This document shows, piece after piece, positions 25,501 through 40,500 of a stretch of 64,000 nucleotides of DNA; positions within the stretch are counted from its first letter, which is position 1, and each line of letters begins with the position of its first letter. The notes beneath the pieces are model-generated. The model saw nothing but the letters and a program-made list of their open reading frames with translations. It was not told where the DNA came from and searched no databases. This DNA comes from Paragonimus westermani (taxonomy: Eukaryota; Platyhelminthes; Trematoda; Plagiorchiida; Troglotrematidae), in assembly GCA_008508345.1 (NCBI GenBank), contig QNGE01002648.1, positions 18,034 to 82,033 of the forward strand, given 5' to 3'. Position numbers and translations under genes: made by a program.

Positions 25501-28500
25501 GTGTCTCTTTGCCTACAGCAACAGGCTTGTCAGTGAATTAGAATGAGCATTTCGTTTTTTGGTTTTGGCTGATTCTACAGTCATGTCTATTCCTGATGTT
25601 CTTATTCGGGTTCGGTCAGTAAGAGCTTGACATTTGTGGTAACGTGCTCCATTCGGTGGCAAATTTTCCTTCTTCCAATATGTGTGTAGTGTCTCGTAAA
25701 AAACTCAGTCGACCAAATCCACATGCTGTAGAAACGAGTTGGTCATCCTCTTAGATCCTGTGTTCCTCGGGTGCACTGAGTTTATTCAAGTAATACCCGA
25801 CGCTTGACTAAATTCATCGTCGCCCTGTCTGTTAAGTTAGCCGTAATGATCTGGATTACGTTACATCTGGCCCAGCCGTGTAGCGTTTCAGTCTCAATTG
25901 TTGTTATATCTGCTCCGTGAACCATCGTCGAATTATTGGATTATCAAATTATCCGGAGAAATTTTGTGCCAATTTAGACAAACTGACTAATTTGAGTACC
26001 GGTTGCCTGTTCAAGCTGGTGCTTCGTTTTTGTTCAACATCACGGGCACAAAGCCAGATACCTGATCGTCTTTAATGGAACCTGTGGAGTCACTGTCATT
26101 TCACCCACTTAAAACGTACCGGATACTTTTCGATTTCGTTATCACCTTGGTGGTTTTTCTCACCAGATCGTATCCACTGCTTTCTTCCGCTTCCTGATCG
26201 TGGCCTGCTCTTTCTCCAGGATTGCGTGACATTTGAGCATAGGTGTGAACGACTGACTTGCTGTTGTCTAGGATGATAACGACAATGATGGTGTTGGTTC
26301 ATATGGGTATGCGTGTCAGTAATGGTAGTCGTGAACACCAGTAGGTCATTCAAGTCATAGATCGTTATGTACGACTCGGCTTATATGCAAAAGTCGTCAT
26401 TTAAGTGATTATTATTCTAATACTCCGTGTTGCCATTTTGGGGCAGAACACACTTCAGTTGTTTGCTGTGTTGATCTAGAAAGAAAGAAAGTGTTAGCCG
26501 TTTGGAACAATAGTATTTTCCAACCAACTGTTTGGACCGTTTGGTAGACACTGCGAGTGTGGTATTGTGGATAGATGATGGGACATGCCATTTTTTGGTC
26601 TTCAGAGGCAGTCGGTCTTTCAGTGAGGGCTGATAAATGACAATGTCGACAACTTCTGATATCGCGACACACTAAAGTTCCGCAGAAACGGCTGTAGGTT
26701 TCGACATTGATCTGCCTCACGGTGAATCCAGACGCTGCTCATTATACCGGGTTTAAGCTAGCTGTGTCTCTTCTACCTTTGCTCGTCGGCATGGATATCG
26801 TGCAACAAATTCCTGTTAGATATGACTACTTTTCTTGGAATCTAATAGATTCGACCTCTGTGGTAATTCCTCATCCATTCTGGTGCTGTACATCTGAACT
26901 TCTCTGGTGATCCAGTGAATTGCTTGCCATGTTCCCGTCAGTTGGGTCCCTTGACTTATAGTAATGCAGCACATGGTCAAGGCCAAACATTGAACTAACT
27001 TTTGAATGAAAATGCAGGGTAGCAGGTGTCTTTCTGGTTAGGTGAAAACCTTGGTGAAACCTAGAAGCAGCCGTTGAATTTCTATTAGTTCTTCGTATGT
27101 GTAGAAATAGCCTTTGGGGATTGGGTGTAAGGTGACGGCGTTTTCATACATACGCCTCCTATCATTATAGGTCATTGGTTGAATAGATCCATTCAATAGG
27201 TCTCCATACGATTCGTGCTTGTTTAATAAGTCAAGTCACATATATTAGTCACAGTCAGTTAATCGATAATAAAAAACAACTCAAGTATTCGGTTAACCGG
27301 ATATATTGATTGGTGAATCAACTTGGTAAGTGGGTGGAAAAAACAAGTGATTTTCGAGTTGGTTCAGAGATTAGTTCTGATAAGACGTGACTAGTCAATC
27401 TGTATTCTCATCTTAATGCCTGTGGTGAATTTTATGAAGTACGTTCGAAACACTGCAAAATTAGACTATGAGGTTAGCCATTATACATCTTGTTTAATTG
27501 TTACACTTAAAATTCTTCTCGCTAGCATTTTAGAACCGGAGTGATAAGAATTGCAGAACTCTCCCTTCTGAACCCATCGTCGGTAGTGTGTCCAATTGCA
27601 TTCTCTAAGTGACCAGTTCTTGGGATGATTTTAGACACAATATTTACATTAGGTTTCGACGTCTTTCTGATGTCGTTTACAAGACTAAGTAAGAAAACCA
27701 CTCGATTTCGTCAAGATGAATCTAATCACTGTCTTTGTTCTTCAATTTGATAATGACAGATATTCAAACTCAAATCCACTCACTTTATCAAGTATGAATC
27801 TTATCTTCCTTTATGAATAGTTCTCGCATTTTTGGTAAAATTAGGCTTGCATTGCTTTGACAACGTGGAATATTCGTAAAGTTGCAGTTTTCGGTTGATA
27901 CGTAATGGAATGTTGAATTCCATGCGGCACAAAGCATCTTACTGGGGCTGGGTGCCCTCAGGCTGCTCAAATCAATATTGCCGGCTGGATTCGAACTCTC
28001 AACCGGGTGATTAGTAGACGATTATGTTACCGTACAGTGTCCCCGTACAATGATGCGAAACAACGACGAAACCGCACATCCACGTTTTGACTACCACGTG
28101 TTTATGGTTAAGGTTAAATTGTTATAGTGCTCACGTTAGTTTCCATTCAGCTATTCAAATGGATTTTAATATCAACCGTACTAGTGTACTCCACTCGAAA
28201 GATATTTTGTAATGAACAAATCATTGTTTTGAAGTTTTATCATTCGAGACATCCAAACGACATTTCTGCATATGCAGTAAACTTGATTTAATATGGGGTT
28301 GAGTTGGAGAGAGCTTTTAGCTGCAACAAGTGTCTAGGATAATGCGAGGAGTAAGATAATACGGTTCCAACCTTTACTTGATATTTTTGCTGAATAAGAC
28401 TCACATCTTTTTAATTCAAACAACCAGTCTTACAAGCGTTTATGTTGTTAACACTAAAAATACTTAATACGACCGTAGTGTATTCACTGATCAACCCAAG

Positions 28501-31500
28501 TTAGTGAACAAAAGGTGTAACAGTCTGGTCGAACCAATCTTATTCGAAGAGATAAACATCAGGGTAAAGCCGCGTACATTGTTATGGAGTTTCACATGAA
28601 CCCGAGCTGGGCTGGTCCCTGTGTTGGCCACTGATTTCGCAGCGTATTCCAAAAAATAATTTGCCTATGATTGCAGTATCAATTTTTTTCACGAACACTC
28701 CCTATTTTTTGGTCAACGGTTGTCTACTTTGAATTTATAAATACTATCATCGTTGATCATTACTGGATCTTGCGACGGGGCCTCATAATTGGGCTCATAC
28801 AATTAGCACAAGCTTTATGAGCCGAGCAATTCACGCAGCAAGTTACGTACCGTATTTGCAACTATTTTGATGTTCACAGAAGACGCTTGGCAGGTGAGTT
28901 CGTTTACTGTGCAAACTTCCGCACAGGTCATGCCAACAACTAAACCACAAACACGTGCACTCATTTGTATGACAGACATGCACACACATACATTGGTTGA
29001 CAGTACTTTGCCAGCCGCCTCAGTGAAAGTTCTCACACAGCACGTATATACTTTTCCGATAGTGTCTTGTCCATCGTGTTCGGGGCTTGTCCTTTTGTTC
29101 CTGAATGTCGCATGTGGGTAATATACTACTTGTGACTAGTATACAACTCACAACGAAGCTGCCTGCTATACAAGGCTGCCAAGTCTGAGGTAGTAGGGTG
29201 ATGGAGTATAATTTCTAGTGTTTCCTTGGTTAGACAGGAACGGCTTCTACTATGTCTGCTGAAACATCTTGAGATGTTTTCATGTGACTCTCTGTAAACT
29301 TGCACGGCTAAATTTTTATTCTGCTATTTTTTACTCAGCCTTATCCAGTTGCACTAATATGAGCACATGTCGAGTGTCTTTTCTTTTCTTCCCTTAATTC
29401 TCCCACTGACCTATACTGTCTAGGCTTATAATTAGAAAATACTATGGTTTCTGTCGGTGCTCACGGCAAAGACTACAGTAAACCAGTGGATGATATTGAC
29501 GTTTTTTGTAATTAGGACTTCATAAACTATGGAATATTCCTATTTTTAAAATTTTATAATTAACAGCCGGGTATTCATACGTTAGAACGTGATAATCGGT
29601 TGTTTAATGAGAATGTGGCGATGTACGAGGCACATGTTTCTCACTCACTTCACCAACACGCTTCTACCAAACGATGGCAATCTTGCTGTCTCTGAAATCG
29701 TTTGGACACACTCTGCTCTCAGTATTTCAATCATAGACAACGTTCGCCATCAGACCCCGCGGCTTGGACAAAAACCGCAATCTTCGTGTGTTACAACCCC
29801 ACCAAACGCACTATTTCAGAACACTGGGTGTGCAGGCGTACACTGACGTAATCTTCTTATCATGGACACAAATGAATAACAATTTAGTCGCAGGTATATC
29901 CTGTTTGACATCATATAAATCGAAAATCAGAAACCTATTTATCCGCTGTGGCCAGACTACCAACGAGTAGGAGTCTAAATAACAAGTGAAAACAGATCGT
30001 GGAAAACACGTCAGTAGTGTGAGAGAGTTGGAGACCGGTCTCAGCTTGTCTGCGGAAATTATCTCCAGCTGCCCACACCAAATCGTCTCAAGTCCTTTAC
30101 TACTAGTTCATTCTTTCACAGTGGTTATGAACCCGAACAGAAGTTATTGTGGTTCGAGCCACCATACATATAGCATGAATTCAAGCTCTTCTGCACGGCA
30201 CAGGAGACCCTGTTCAACTGTGAAGGGTTAGCTGTCAGCAAGCACGTTTCTTCCGATGCAGCTGCTAACAGTAGATAACACTGGGTGAAATTTACTTGAT
30301 AAAGTCAATGCTCCGACATGACACGTCCAGTCGGACGTCGAAGAGAGGGGTGAACTCTGCAATATGGTCTGTATTACCAAACTGTAATGTACATTGGGAA
30401 ACCTTTCTACTTCGGAGACTTCCGGTTGCTTGAATCACAGTTGAGCCCTTTGAGGAACCCATACAGTCGAACTACTTCTCATTTACTTTGCATTTTCACT
30501 TACGATGGATTGTTTGTGTTCTACTAAAACACGATTTATATGATACTCGAGCAATATTCCAACTAAACTGGAACGAATATGATGGTTATCAAGAATCTTC
30601 CTATTATGTACGGTAGGTCTAACAGCTGCAGCCTCCACGGAATTTTTCTCTGGTGGCTATTCACAAAATCCAACTCACACCGTGAGTGCATCTTTGGAGA
30701 AACAACAGCCATTCTGTTTGAGGAGCGAGCGAATGTGCACTGCGCCCACTTGATGTCACGAACTGATTTACCGGAGAACACAAGAGGACTCTTTCATATC
30801 TGTATGCCCATCTTGTGTGGACATCAATCATCTATGGAAAATCCGCCTCCTCACGCGATCGAAAATCTGTTTGTCGGGCTTACTAGCTTAGTGCAAACGG
30901 TTGACTACTCGTTGTGTCGTCAAAGAGACCAGGTTGTTCAGATCAATATGTAATTGAGGTCCAAGTGCTATTGTGGTCGCCTTCGTTCCGTATCATGCCC
31001 GAATACACGGCTAGTGTGTTTCGCAGACCAGTGGTTACGTTAGGTCGGCCGAACCGAGCGTTGAAAGGCGCCGCTCTAATTAACCTTACAATCGGCTCAA
31101 ATAAATGTGCTAGCAACTGGGCAAGAAGTATGTTTTGGTTTCGGTTAGATAACTGAGTAAGCGATGTAAGCAACAGACAGACAAGTCTGCCCGGCAATCA
31201 GTAAGGAGCTGGTTCATTCAGATTACGCCCCACACGTCGGGCCGCGAAATCGACTTCTGAGGAACACAAAAGGGTACTCCACCAGCGATATCATACAAAT
31301 GAGTCAAACGAGATGTACGTTTTTCCAAGCATGGGCGGTTAGTGGTTACAGCAATGGACTACCTGTTGTCAGTAAATGAACTACCAGGAGGGTTTGGAGC
31401 TAAGAAAAGCACGAAGTTTGCTTGTAACAGTTATGAAAAATCATCCAGTCGAACAGAGGCTGAGCATACCACTCAGTAGTATAGTGGAACGACACGACAT

Positions 31501-34500
31501 GTGAATGCTACTTGGCGAGATTGTCGAGTTAAGAGTTACCCAGAGGATCAGTAGGAATAAGTGAACCACTGAAGGCGATGTCCTTTATCGTTCGGGAATC
31601 AAGCAGTAACTGACCGCAACACGCCAATAACTCAGACAACTTTGAAATTGGGAATATCAAACTTTCATACGAAACGGACACACGTAAACCCTATGAAAGT
31701 CTAAACTCACCACATTACAAACGGGGGGTTCTCAGCATATGGCACAGGAACTGAGTATATAAAGCTATTCCTTTAGTCTTCACATTAATTTATAAAGGTT
31801 TGATGGATGGACAGAAACATCCCGTAGTTTTGATACAGTTTATTAGGCGCCCCCAGTGCGTGTCCACCCACACACCCCAAGTAGCACTACCCGTCTGTCC
31901 CGAAACAAATTCTCGAGCATGTTGTCCACTTAACCCCGTTCATAACAGACTTTGTCAGCGATTGTTGAAAGGTCGGAAATTGTGGGTCTGTGCACTTTAG
32001 GAAGGTTTGTGAGACAATTTATCGTTTAAGGCACTTACTACTCACTGATTTCAAGTAGATACACTAAAGGAGTTTGATAGACTGGTTTATATCCGACAGG
32101 GTGGTTCAACCGCGAGAAAATCCTTTATTTGCTAAATACTGCAATGACGTTAATGCGACCAACAAGTGCATGGGTGGTGGTGGATCGAAAGCAACGTGAA
32201 CTGGTTTGTTAATTGCACTTGACCTAACTGTTCATCTAATTAATAGTATCTTTATTTTATGAGGGCATATTACACCGTATTTTGAAGAAAACCGAGCATA
32301 GCAATATATGTAGATTCGCCATTGAAGTTTTCTGTTGCTGTTCGTTATCCTAACAAAAAGCTCTGATCTGGAGGGTATTCGCTAGACCCGCTGCTTTTAC
32401 ACACAGCAGTATACCAGGAACGGAGTCCAGATTTTCTGCAACTGTTTCTAGTAGCATATAAATTGAACAACACCCACAACTAGTTACAGCTGTCACATTC
32501 CCATGGACTTTCCAATCGGCTCCTTTTTAAAATATGCACTAGACTCGAGTTTTTCTCTGATTAGAGCTCGTTACTAGTTCATTTCCTTGCCATGGCCGGG
32601 ACTAGGACTTCAGACAATTTTTCGTGAGGAAACCGTGTTCACTACTGCGCCACTGACCTCAAAATAGGGCACGGCCGACTTGTTATGTGTGAACGCTGAA
32701 TGACGATGACGTGAATAGTTATGCGCTTGCCCGATCACCACAAGGGGAGACACAGTAACTGTCCTGTTTACTTTAAGCGTTGGCCCTTCGACTAGGACCT
32801 CTCTCCGGCTTAACATCACAGAAATAATCAACCCGCTGCGCGTCATTTTCATTAGCGATGAATGGTAGGGATTTTTATGGAGAATCAGAAATACCCCACT
32901 GCACTTTCGAGTCCATCAACTGTTCACCGATTCGTCACTTCTATTTCGTTTTATATTTGGGTACTCCTGCGTTGGCTTCAAGTTCTCATTTTTCCAGTTG
33001 CTTTGGGGGCGTGAAGGGCACTGACAGTAAGGGAAGCCCAAGTTTTTGATGTGCACGTTTGTCAATGGCAGAACAGCCGTTTTCAGCAAATTTACCAAGT
33101 CGATATTTCGGCAGAGTGAGTAAATAAGATGGCGACGTTCGCGCAGTAGAATTATACAACGTTGGTGGGTCACCGACCACGACTGTTGCGTCAACGTTTT
33201 GTACATCAACCGTGTGCGAAATGACCATGAATATATACAGTCCGGTGCATGCTTACCAAGCTGCTCGAGGTTTGTGATCAGCTGTAAGGATGCCAACCAA
33301 ATGTGTGTCACAGGGAGGGACGACCTGTCGGTCGCGGTGAGGGACACTTCAAAATCACAACGACGTCGAACGTACGAAGGAGACAATTAGATCGAACTTG
33401 ATAAACTACTGGCAAGCAACGAACTAGCCGAGGCTCAATTCCAATCTCGACAGATTAGAAAAAGAACATCGAGAACTATAGATACAACTGCTGTCTTTCG
33501 AACCGTAGGCCTACATAAAATTAGGTAAAGCGAGTGATCAGAAGATGTGAAGTAACACCACACCAATCACAGTACATTTTTCGGTTGGTTAAATCGCTCA
33601 CTGTTCTCAGGTTTGGCAATTTCTGGATCGACGTCGGGAGGGTAACCAGGACAGTGACGATTGGTTGTAGGCGTAAAGTATCGACTGCTGGTCCCGAAAG
33701 TATAGCTTATTGTTGTTGCTAAACAATTTTCTTGGATGTCTGGAGTAACACAGGTGTCCGCTCTGAAGAGGTAACTAACTGTCTTGCATACCATTCCGGC
33801 GTATTTTGGCCCACTTGACGAGCACAATTCTTGCGATCAAGGCATCATTCACATGTTAGTCCCAGGGCAGATTATCGTAGAAGAGTGCTTATGATTTCAG
33901 ACTGATTTCTTCACCTTAACAAGAAGAGTTCCTTACTGTTAACATATTTCCACAAAGTATGTGTATTATAACTTTCAATGTGTAGATGCACTGTAACCAT
34001 GGGTTTAATTTGAGGAAGCGAGGTTTCCAAATAACAGTAGTCTTACACAGAAAGTGACCGTTAGGTAATCACCTAAATACGCAAGACTAACAGCATATAT
34101 TAGGCTTCTTTCAGAGTCAGTCTCATTTATTTCACTTGGTAAGAATAAAACGCAGTTGTGTGACAGAGCAAACATTGTTCATCGTTGCCTCAGTTGACTG
34201 ATTCGTGGTATGAAGGAGACAAACAAAGATGATTTTTGGAGGGATAAGGATGGTGACCAGTACGTTGGTTACAGTAACAAGATGTTGGGACTCACACTGT
34301 CTGTGAGTGCACACATTGGATGGAAGATTATCAAATAAAATTCAGTGGTGGAAATGTCGGTACTTCGTGACTGAGTTGTTCGTGAATTCATACCACATTG
34401 CTGATGCTTGGGTGAACCATAAGGAGAACCCGTTCAGAGGTCTTCTTGTTTCGAATTTTAACGGTAGTGTTTATGCTCGCAACGTTAGATATGAGGGATT

Positions 34501-37500
34501 CAAGTAATTGAGCTCCAATCACTTCTTTTTTGCTTCTGAACTAGGGGTTTACATTCTTGTGGTCGTAAGAAATTCGACTAAAAATAACAATGCCGATGTA
34601 TGTCTGGTACCGATAATTATAGTGATGAGGAAGATAGATTTCCCATGATTCACTATACAGTGAGGATAGGGTTGGCAATATCCGTTTTTTTGATTGGATA
34701 GTACAATGTCTTTGTGTGACTATTTTACACCAGTTAACTGGACCACCTTTTTTTGTTATTGACTTGTAGGCGGAAGTTACGTGCATTCAGATAGCTGTCG
34801 GAGTCTACGAGAGGACAGCATACACCTGATGCACTTACATTTCAACAGCCCAATGAGCAGTGTTTGCTTATGGCCTCCGGAAGTGATAGATTCGCCGACG
34901 CCACCGAGACTGTTTGCCGCGGATGTCTTTCAGCGAAAAATACATACTTTCGTCCTCCCGGATGAATCACTTATGAAGGTAACCAACTAGTATTTAATAT
35001 CATTTTAAGCCGGTTATTTGTTTTTCATAAGCTGACCCGAAGGTTCATGTTTGTTCAACGTTATGTAGCCTGGATTTGCTAGGAAATTCATATTAGTCAC
35101 TTAAAATACATACATACCATCGTTCAACCTTTCCTGTATCTGCAAATTTCAATGGCTGACTGATTAATTTAACTGAAACATTTTCTATTAATGGGTTTGT
35201 GTATATGTTTGAACAATTACTCGTTCAGGTCATCCAAAAGGTGTTCGCTGTTACGACGATTAGATGGAATCATTCACATTATAACATCTGTTTACTCTAA
35301 ACTAGCCGACACACAGTCAGTCTGGTCATCATTCTCACGTGGGAACGCAAAGCACGAGTCGACAAGTGGTCGGTTCGGCCGTGTCTTTCCAAGGTGCTTC
35401 GGTAGGAAATTCCGTGCCCATAGCGCTGAGCGGTTTCACCGAAGTGATGTCGTCTTATGATCACTCGGCTCAACAGCAGTACTCACTACAACAACCGTCA
35501 CTACCTACTCAGCGTCGACTCAGTCGACGCGCAAGGGAAGGTGTGGGGGTCACGTTACGCTCAACCCCTGGCTTGACACCTGGTGCCAACACGACTGAGG
35601 CGCGAGACAGTGCTGAGGTGGTATTGGAATCCGTTTAAGTTTGGTTCACTTTCTATACGTTCATTTATCGATTTGTCGCAACACCACTACGAAACTCACT
35701 GTTCGTGTGTGTATTTTCATTTTACAGGAAACTCCTCAAGTAAGTCCAGAAAATAATTCACCCAAACGTCTGTTTCTGTTGCAACTTTCAGAGCTATCGT
35801 TCTAGGATAAAGAAAGAAATTTATTTTTTACAATCTCTTCTGTCTCGTAACTGTTCTTTTCCTCATCAGTTTAGCAAAGAATAACATCGTTGTCAACGCT
35901 GGTACCGAGGGTGATGATGAAGCAAATTACTAACTGTTTCTTAAATTACTTATTCTTGACCAACACTGACAATTGTCCTCCATGTGGACGAGAGTGTTCA
36001 TAGTCCCATTACATGTACATCACAGTTGCTGCGTCTCATACCTAATTTTGTCAGTATTCTCAAATGATGCTGGTACACCAGTGGCGTTTTTCTCCATAAC
36101 ATTGTCATTCATAGAGTCTGGCATCTTTAGACACGCTTGGAATTGCATACTGTCAACTGACCAACTTGTAACCGGCTGGTATATCGTTCATTTTGCTGTA
36201 GCCTCCATTGTGATTCTCACATCCTGATATATCCTTAATCAAATGCTGGCTTTCTTCCTGACTGGTTCGCAGTTATCTCATTAACTTCATTACAATTTTC
36301 TATCTGTTAAAAGAGCGCTGTTGATATTGTTGACAAATTCAATTGTAAAATTACATCGCCACCCTAGGTAGGAATTATCGAATTATCCCATCATGAGCCG
36401 AGAATAACATCGACAACGTCGATTATATCACATTAACTATTCCAAGTTAACTGTCTACCATTATAGTATCACTGTTCTGGACTAAAATGAGCCATTACAG
36501 CTTCCGCTACCTATTTACAGAGCCAGCAGAACACCTAAATAATCATCTATTTTAGACCTGTTTAGATTAAACAGGTTCTTCTTCTTCCACTTTGATTCCA
36601 CTCTTTTAGCAAACGTCATGTCTAAGCCCCTTCAAATCCGTCAGTTTACTTCGAGATGGTTCCCGTGTCCAATTGAGTCGTGTAACGGGTGTGAACATTA
36701 TGGTGGTCTCCTACTCTGATGGGGTTATCGAGCTGATCGAAGTTGCCGGAGAAGAGGTGAGCGTTTGTTTGAGAGGTTAATCAACTACCGGAAACCTATC
36801 AGTGGTGTACTAATTGTTTAATTTATTCGAATACAAGCCATCGAAACGTGTGCGGGTAAAAACCAGGAATTAGGCAAGCTTATAGGTGAGAAAAATTGTG
36901 ACTGCACGGACGCGTTGTTTAAACAGTACGTTAGAACACTGTATTGCATCACAAGTAAAAGAAGTGACATTCTTTGAATCAACGTTACTTGTCTGTTACA
37001 AGGAGAGCAACACCAGTTTGTGAGGTGATGCGAGACACACTTCACCATCACAAGCACCCTGGAGACGGTCCGACTTTCCCTCCGTTTAAAGCTAGACAAT
37101 CCTTCAAGTCCTGTGGACTCTGGTGAAAGTTTGCCACCACTATTTGAAGCTGTGTCCAGCAGGAGTGCTGAGATAAGTTTTGCGGATGCGTTATGCTGCT
37201 AATACCGGTTGATTGTTAGTTCCTATAGGCACACCTAGCGTCGAACATATTCATACTTTATGTGCCTGCAGTTCGGTTCGCATGTAAACACTGCGCATAT
37301 GCATACCAGGCAAAGTGGGTGAAAATCATCCATTTTTGGCATAGACGGTAGTTGTTGAGCAAGGATGGTGAACTTTCGGAAAGCCTTTGGGTTTTGTTGA
37401 CAAACTACAGTGACGCTACGTACACTTTACTTCCGTACTGAACTGTCTTGATTGAAAAACGGGTACCGGGAACATTAATTACATATTAGGGAATAAGGTC

Positions 37501-40500
37501 GTTCACACCAGTTTAACCTGTTGCGCCACACGGGAAATCGATATATCTGATTAGGTGGCTGAAACCGATAGCAAAAAGCTTAATTGCCAAAACTTTAGAT
37601 TTGTTGTAGAGTGGATTTGAGATTTCGATAAATTGCAAAAGGTTTTTAGTAGGACTGCTTTTCAGGTATCATTAGAAGGTTGTCATTTTCGGCGGATCTC
37701 CTTGGGTTGGGCCGTAGGTTGAACTCACCCTGAGAAAGAAAAGTTGTACGATCTGGCGGATGAAGCACTTTTCATGAGCTCGAAGCTGGGGGAGTATTTT
37801 CGTGGATACGCGACCTGTTAAACAAGGACGTTGACTTAGTTTACGTATGGGATCATGTGAGAAAGTTAAGTTTCTTTTCTTTTCTGGTAAACTTTTTTGT
37901 TGTTTGTCATGTGAGCGGTATGGTCGTCTGATGCAAGGATAGTTACAATGAATATTAATACGCAATAAAATCCCCATAGTAATCTATTCATTATTCAGGT
38001 GACTGTTTATGGTTACCTAATGCAGTGGGCGAACACTACGGACTAAGCCCCAATCACTGTGCGACCTTTGGTTATAAGTTCAAATTAACCTGACATTACC
38101 AAACTTCCCGATGTTATGCCAAACAAAACTGTCATGATGTTTAAACAAGTTTTGATAGAAGTTTCATTTTGTGATTAAAAAAAATAACCGAAGTGTATTT
38201 GTTGAAACAGCTTAAAGCAACCGTCACTGTGCTTTGACAGATCTTCAGACATGATCTGTCACGAATACGACCTTGTTTTTCAGTAAAAAAAAGACCGTAT
38301 CAGTATTTTCTTTCCTCGACAGACAAGAACAATCAACCACTTAAAATGATTCGACCTGATGTGATGTCACACAGGGCTAGCATGTTAGCACTTTTCAAAG
38401 TAGAGTGCTATTTAGTCTCTGACACAACATCATTATGCATATCAGCTACATAAATGGGGTCTTTCTGTATTTGGATGAAGAGGTCACTTACGTTGGTGAG
38501 ACGTTCACAGTGTTTCCCAGCTTACGCTGATTTGTTCATCTGCAATTTTCCAGGGATAAGAATTTCAGTTATTCACCCACTAGCCGTCAATCAGCCTGTG
38601 GATATAATGTTATAAGTATGCACTAAGTCCACATTATTGGTAATATCAAATGGGTCGCTTCAGTAATAATTATTCATACTCGGAAAAGGTGTAGCTCTGG
38701 TTGTCTGAAGCTTGTAGGATTTTTCATTATTCAATTTCAAAAAATTAATCCACAACTGACAGGTTGATGTTGCATGATCTGGTTTGTGTGCCTGAAGTTG
38801 TAAGAGCAGTTTGATCCGGATTTTTTGTTTTCTTTCTTGTTCAATACAAAATGTATCTCGTTAAACGCGTCACGCTTTGCTCTGGTTAATAACTGTTAAC
38901 TTATTAGCAGCTTACGTCCCCGAATTGGAACCGACTGTTCTAATCGCGAAAGATACTTCGGATGTTAGTTTGTTGCACATTACTGGTAGCCTGTACTTGA
39001 ATGCAATGAACTAATTTTCTTTATTCGGCTATATGTCGAGGGGTCAAATAGGAAATGACATTTTTGTTCAGAATCATCCCAGATATACCTGAGCTCAACA
39101 AATTCCGCAAAACTGTCTGCCGAGCCCATGTTTTAACTCTGGAGTTGTGTGTTTTTGATTTGCCAAGATTCTTCCACGCATACTGACCAGCAATGTCAGT
39201 AATAACAACTCAGTAAGAAGATAACTCGTCTGCTTCGTCAGTGATATCGCAATGTCATGATGCCTAGTGGAAGGGCAGCCTTCGCAGCATACGTTCCTAA
39301 GTAGCTGGCCATTGTGATCGCCCGTATATTGTTCGTTCGAATCGGTCTCTAAATGTCGATCAGAGGAGTCTACAGCTGAGTGTGGGGTAGCAGCATTGTT
39401 GGATGTCCCCCAACTGCAGCTGTTTCATGGCAACTGGTCACACAGGCATACACCTTCACATTTTCGCCAATTAAAGTAGTGAATAAATATCGGTCGCATT
39501 TCTAACTTTATTGTGAATCCAAAGCAACGTTGTTGAATACAGCAAGCAAATTTGTATTCTAAGTTATTCCAGGTCATTCTCGTGGTGAGCAGCAATCTAA
39601 GTCACCAGTGATTTATGGCCAGGCTGAGACTACTACGAATGAATGAACGTGCGAATGAATAAATGGCTGGAAAGTTCATGTTCAAAATGGGGAGGGCGGA
39701 GATAGATTTTGGATATCACTGACTGTTACAACAATTACTTCTGCCTCTTTTTCAGTTGAGCATCATCAAGACCATCGCTATTCACGAGCGCGATCAAGTG
39801 GGCGCAATCTTTGCGGAGTTTTGTGGAGATCTGAGCACTCTCATTTCTTGTGGCCATGACGGGCTGCTAGTTCGCACAGAAATTCCGTAAGTTCCCAATA
39901 ATCCTCCTCATACACACGGTAACTTGATTTTCTTGCAACATATACTTTCTCCAGTGTTTGTAAATGAAATACGTTGGAGAAAAGCTGTGAAAACCAAAAA
40001 GTTTTCATGTAAAAACTGAATAACCACAAATGTCTTATTACGAATTGCGTACGAGCCGATACATAGAAGTTTGACTTGTTGATCTAGGAACCGTTTACTT
40101 GAAGACTTTGAAACTGTTCAATGCTCACAGCGTGGCAGCTAAACAAAGCAGATGAATGGGAAGGTGACCAGTAAGTTGTTTTCTAGCAGCGTTCGTTGAT
40201 GACTGATTGCCGAACGTACATATATTTAATGCCTACAGGCTAGCTCACATGAACACTCGATTGACTGATATATTCATAGAACTGTACAACGGTCACATGG
40301 TGAGCGAGGATAGGCAGTTCGGCGTGGCGAACGGCCTACGTACCGACCAGCTGACCTGATTGCATCAATCCACATGGGTATACTGCCAACTTACATTTGA
40401 GTTATTTTTTTAAGCGAATATCAACCCGAAAGAGGATTAAAAAATCCGTATGTCGGCAAGGCCCTAATTATTTTGTACTCACCCTGGTAAATGTAAAGTA

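Noticed and set aside
27960..28050. tRNA-like T arm on the minus strand (GAGTTCGAATCC)
   Set aside because: Only the T arm is convincing; I found no paired acceptor stem or D arm.
30579..30953. Plus-strand open frame of 124 codons in intron J-K
   Set aside because: No conserved motif; its composition looks like a chance frame.
32916..33386. Minus-strand open frame of 156 codons
   Set aside because: Long, but overlapped by other open frames on both strands, and I saw no capsid, RT or other motif in it.
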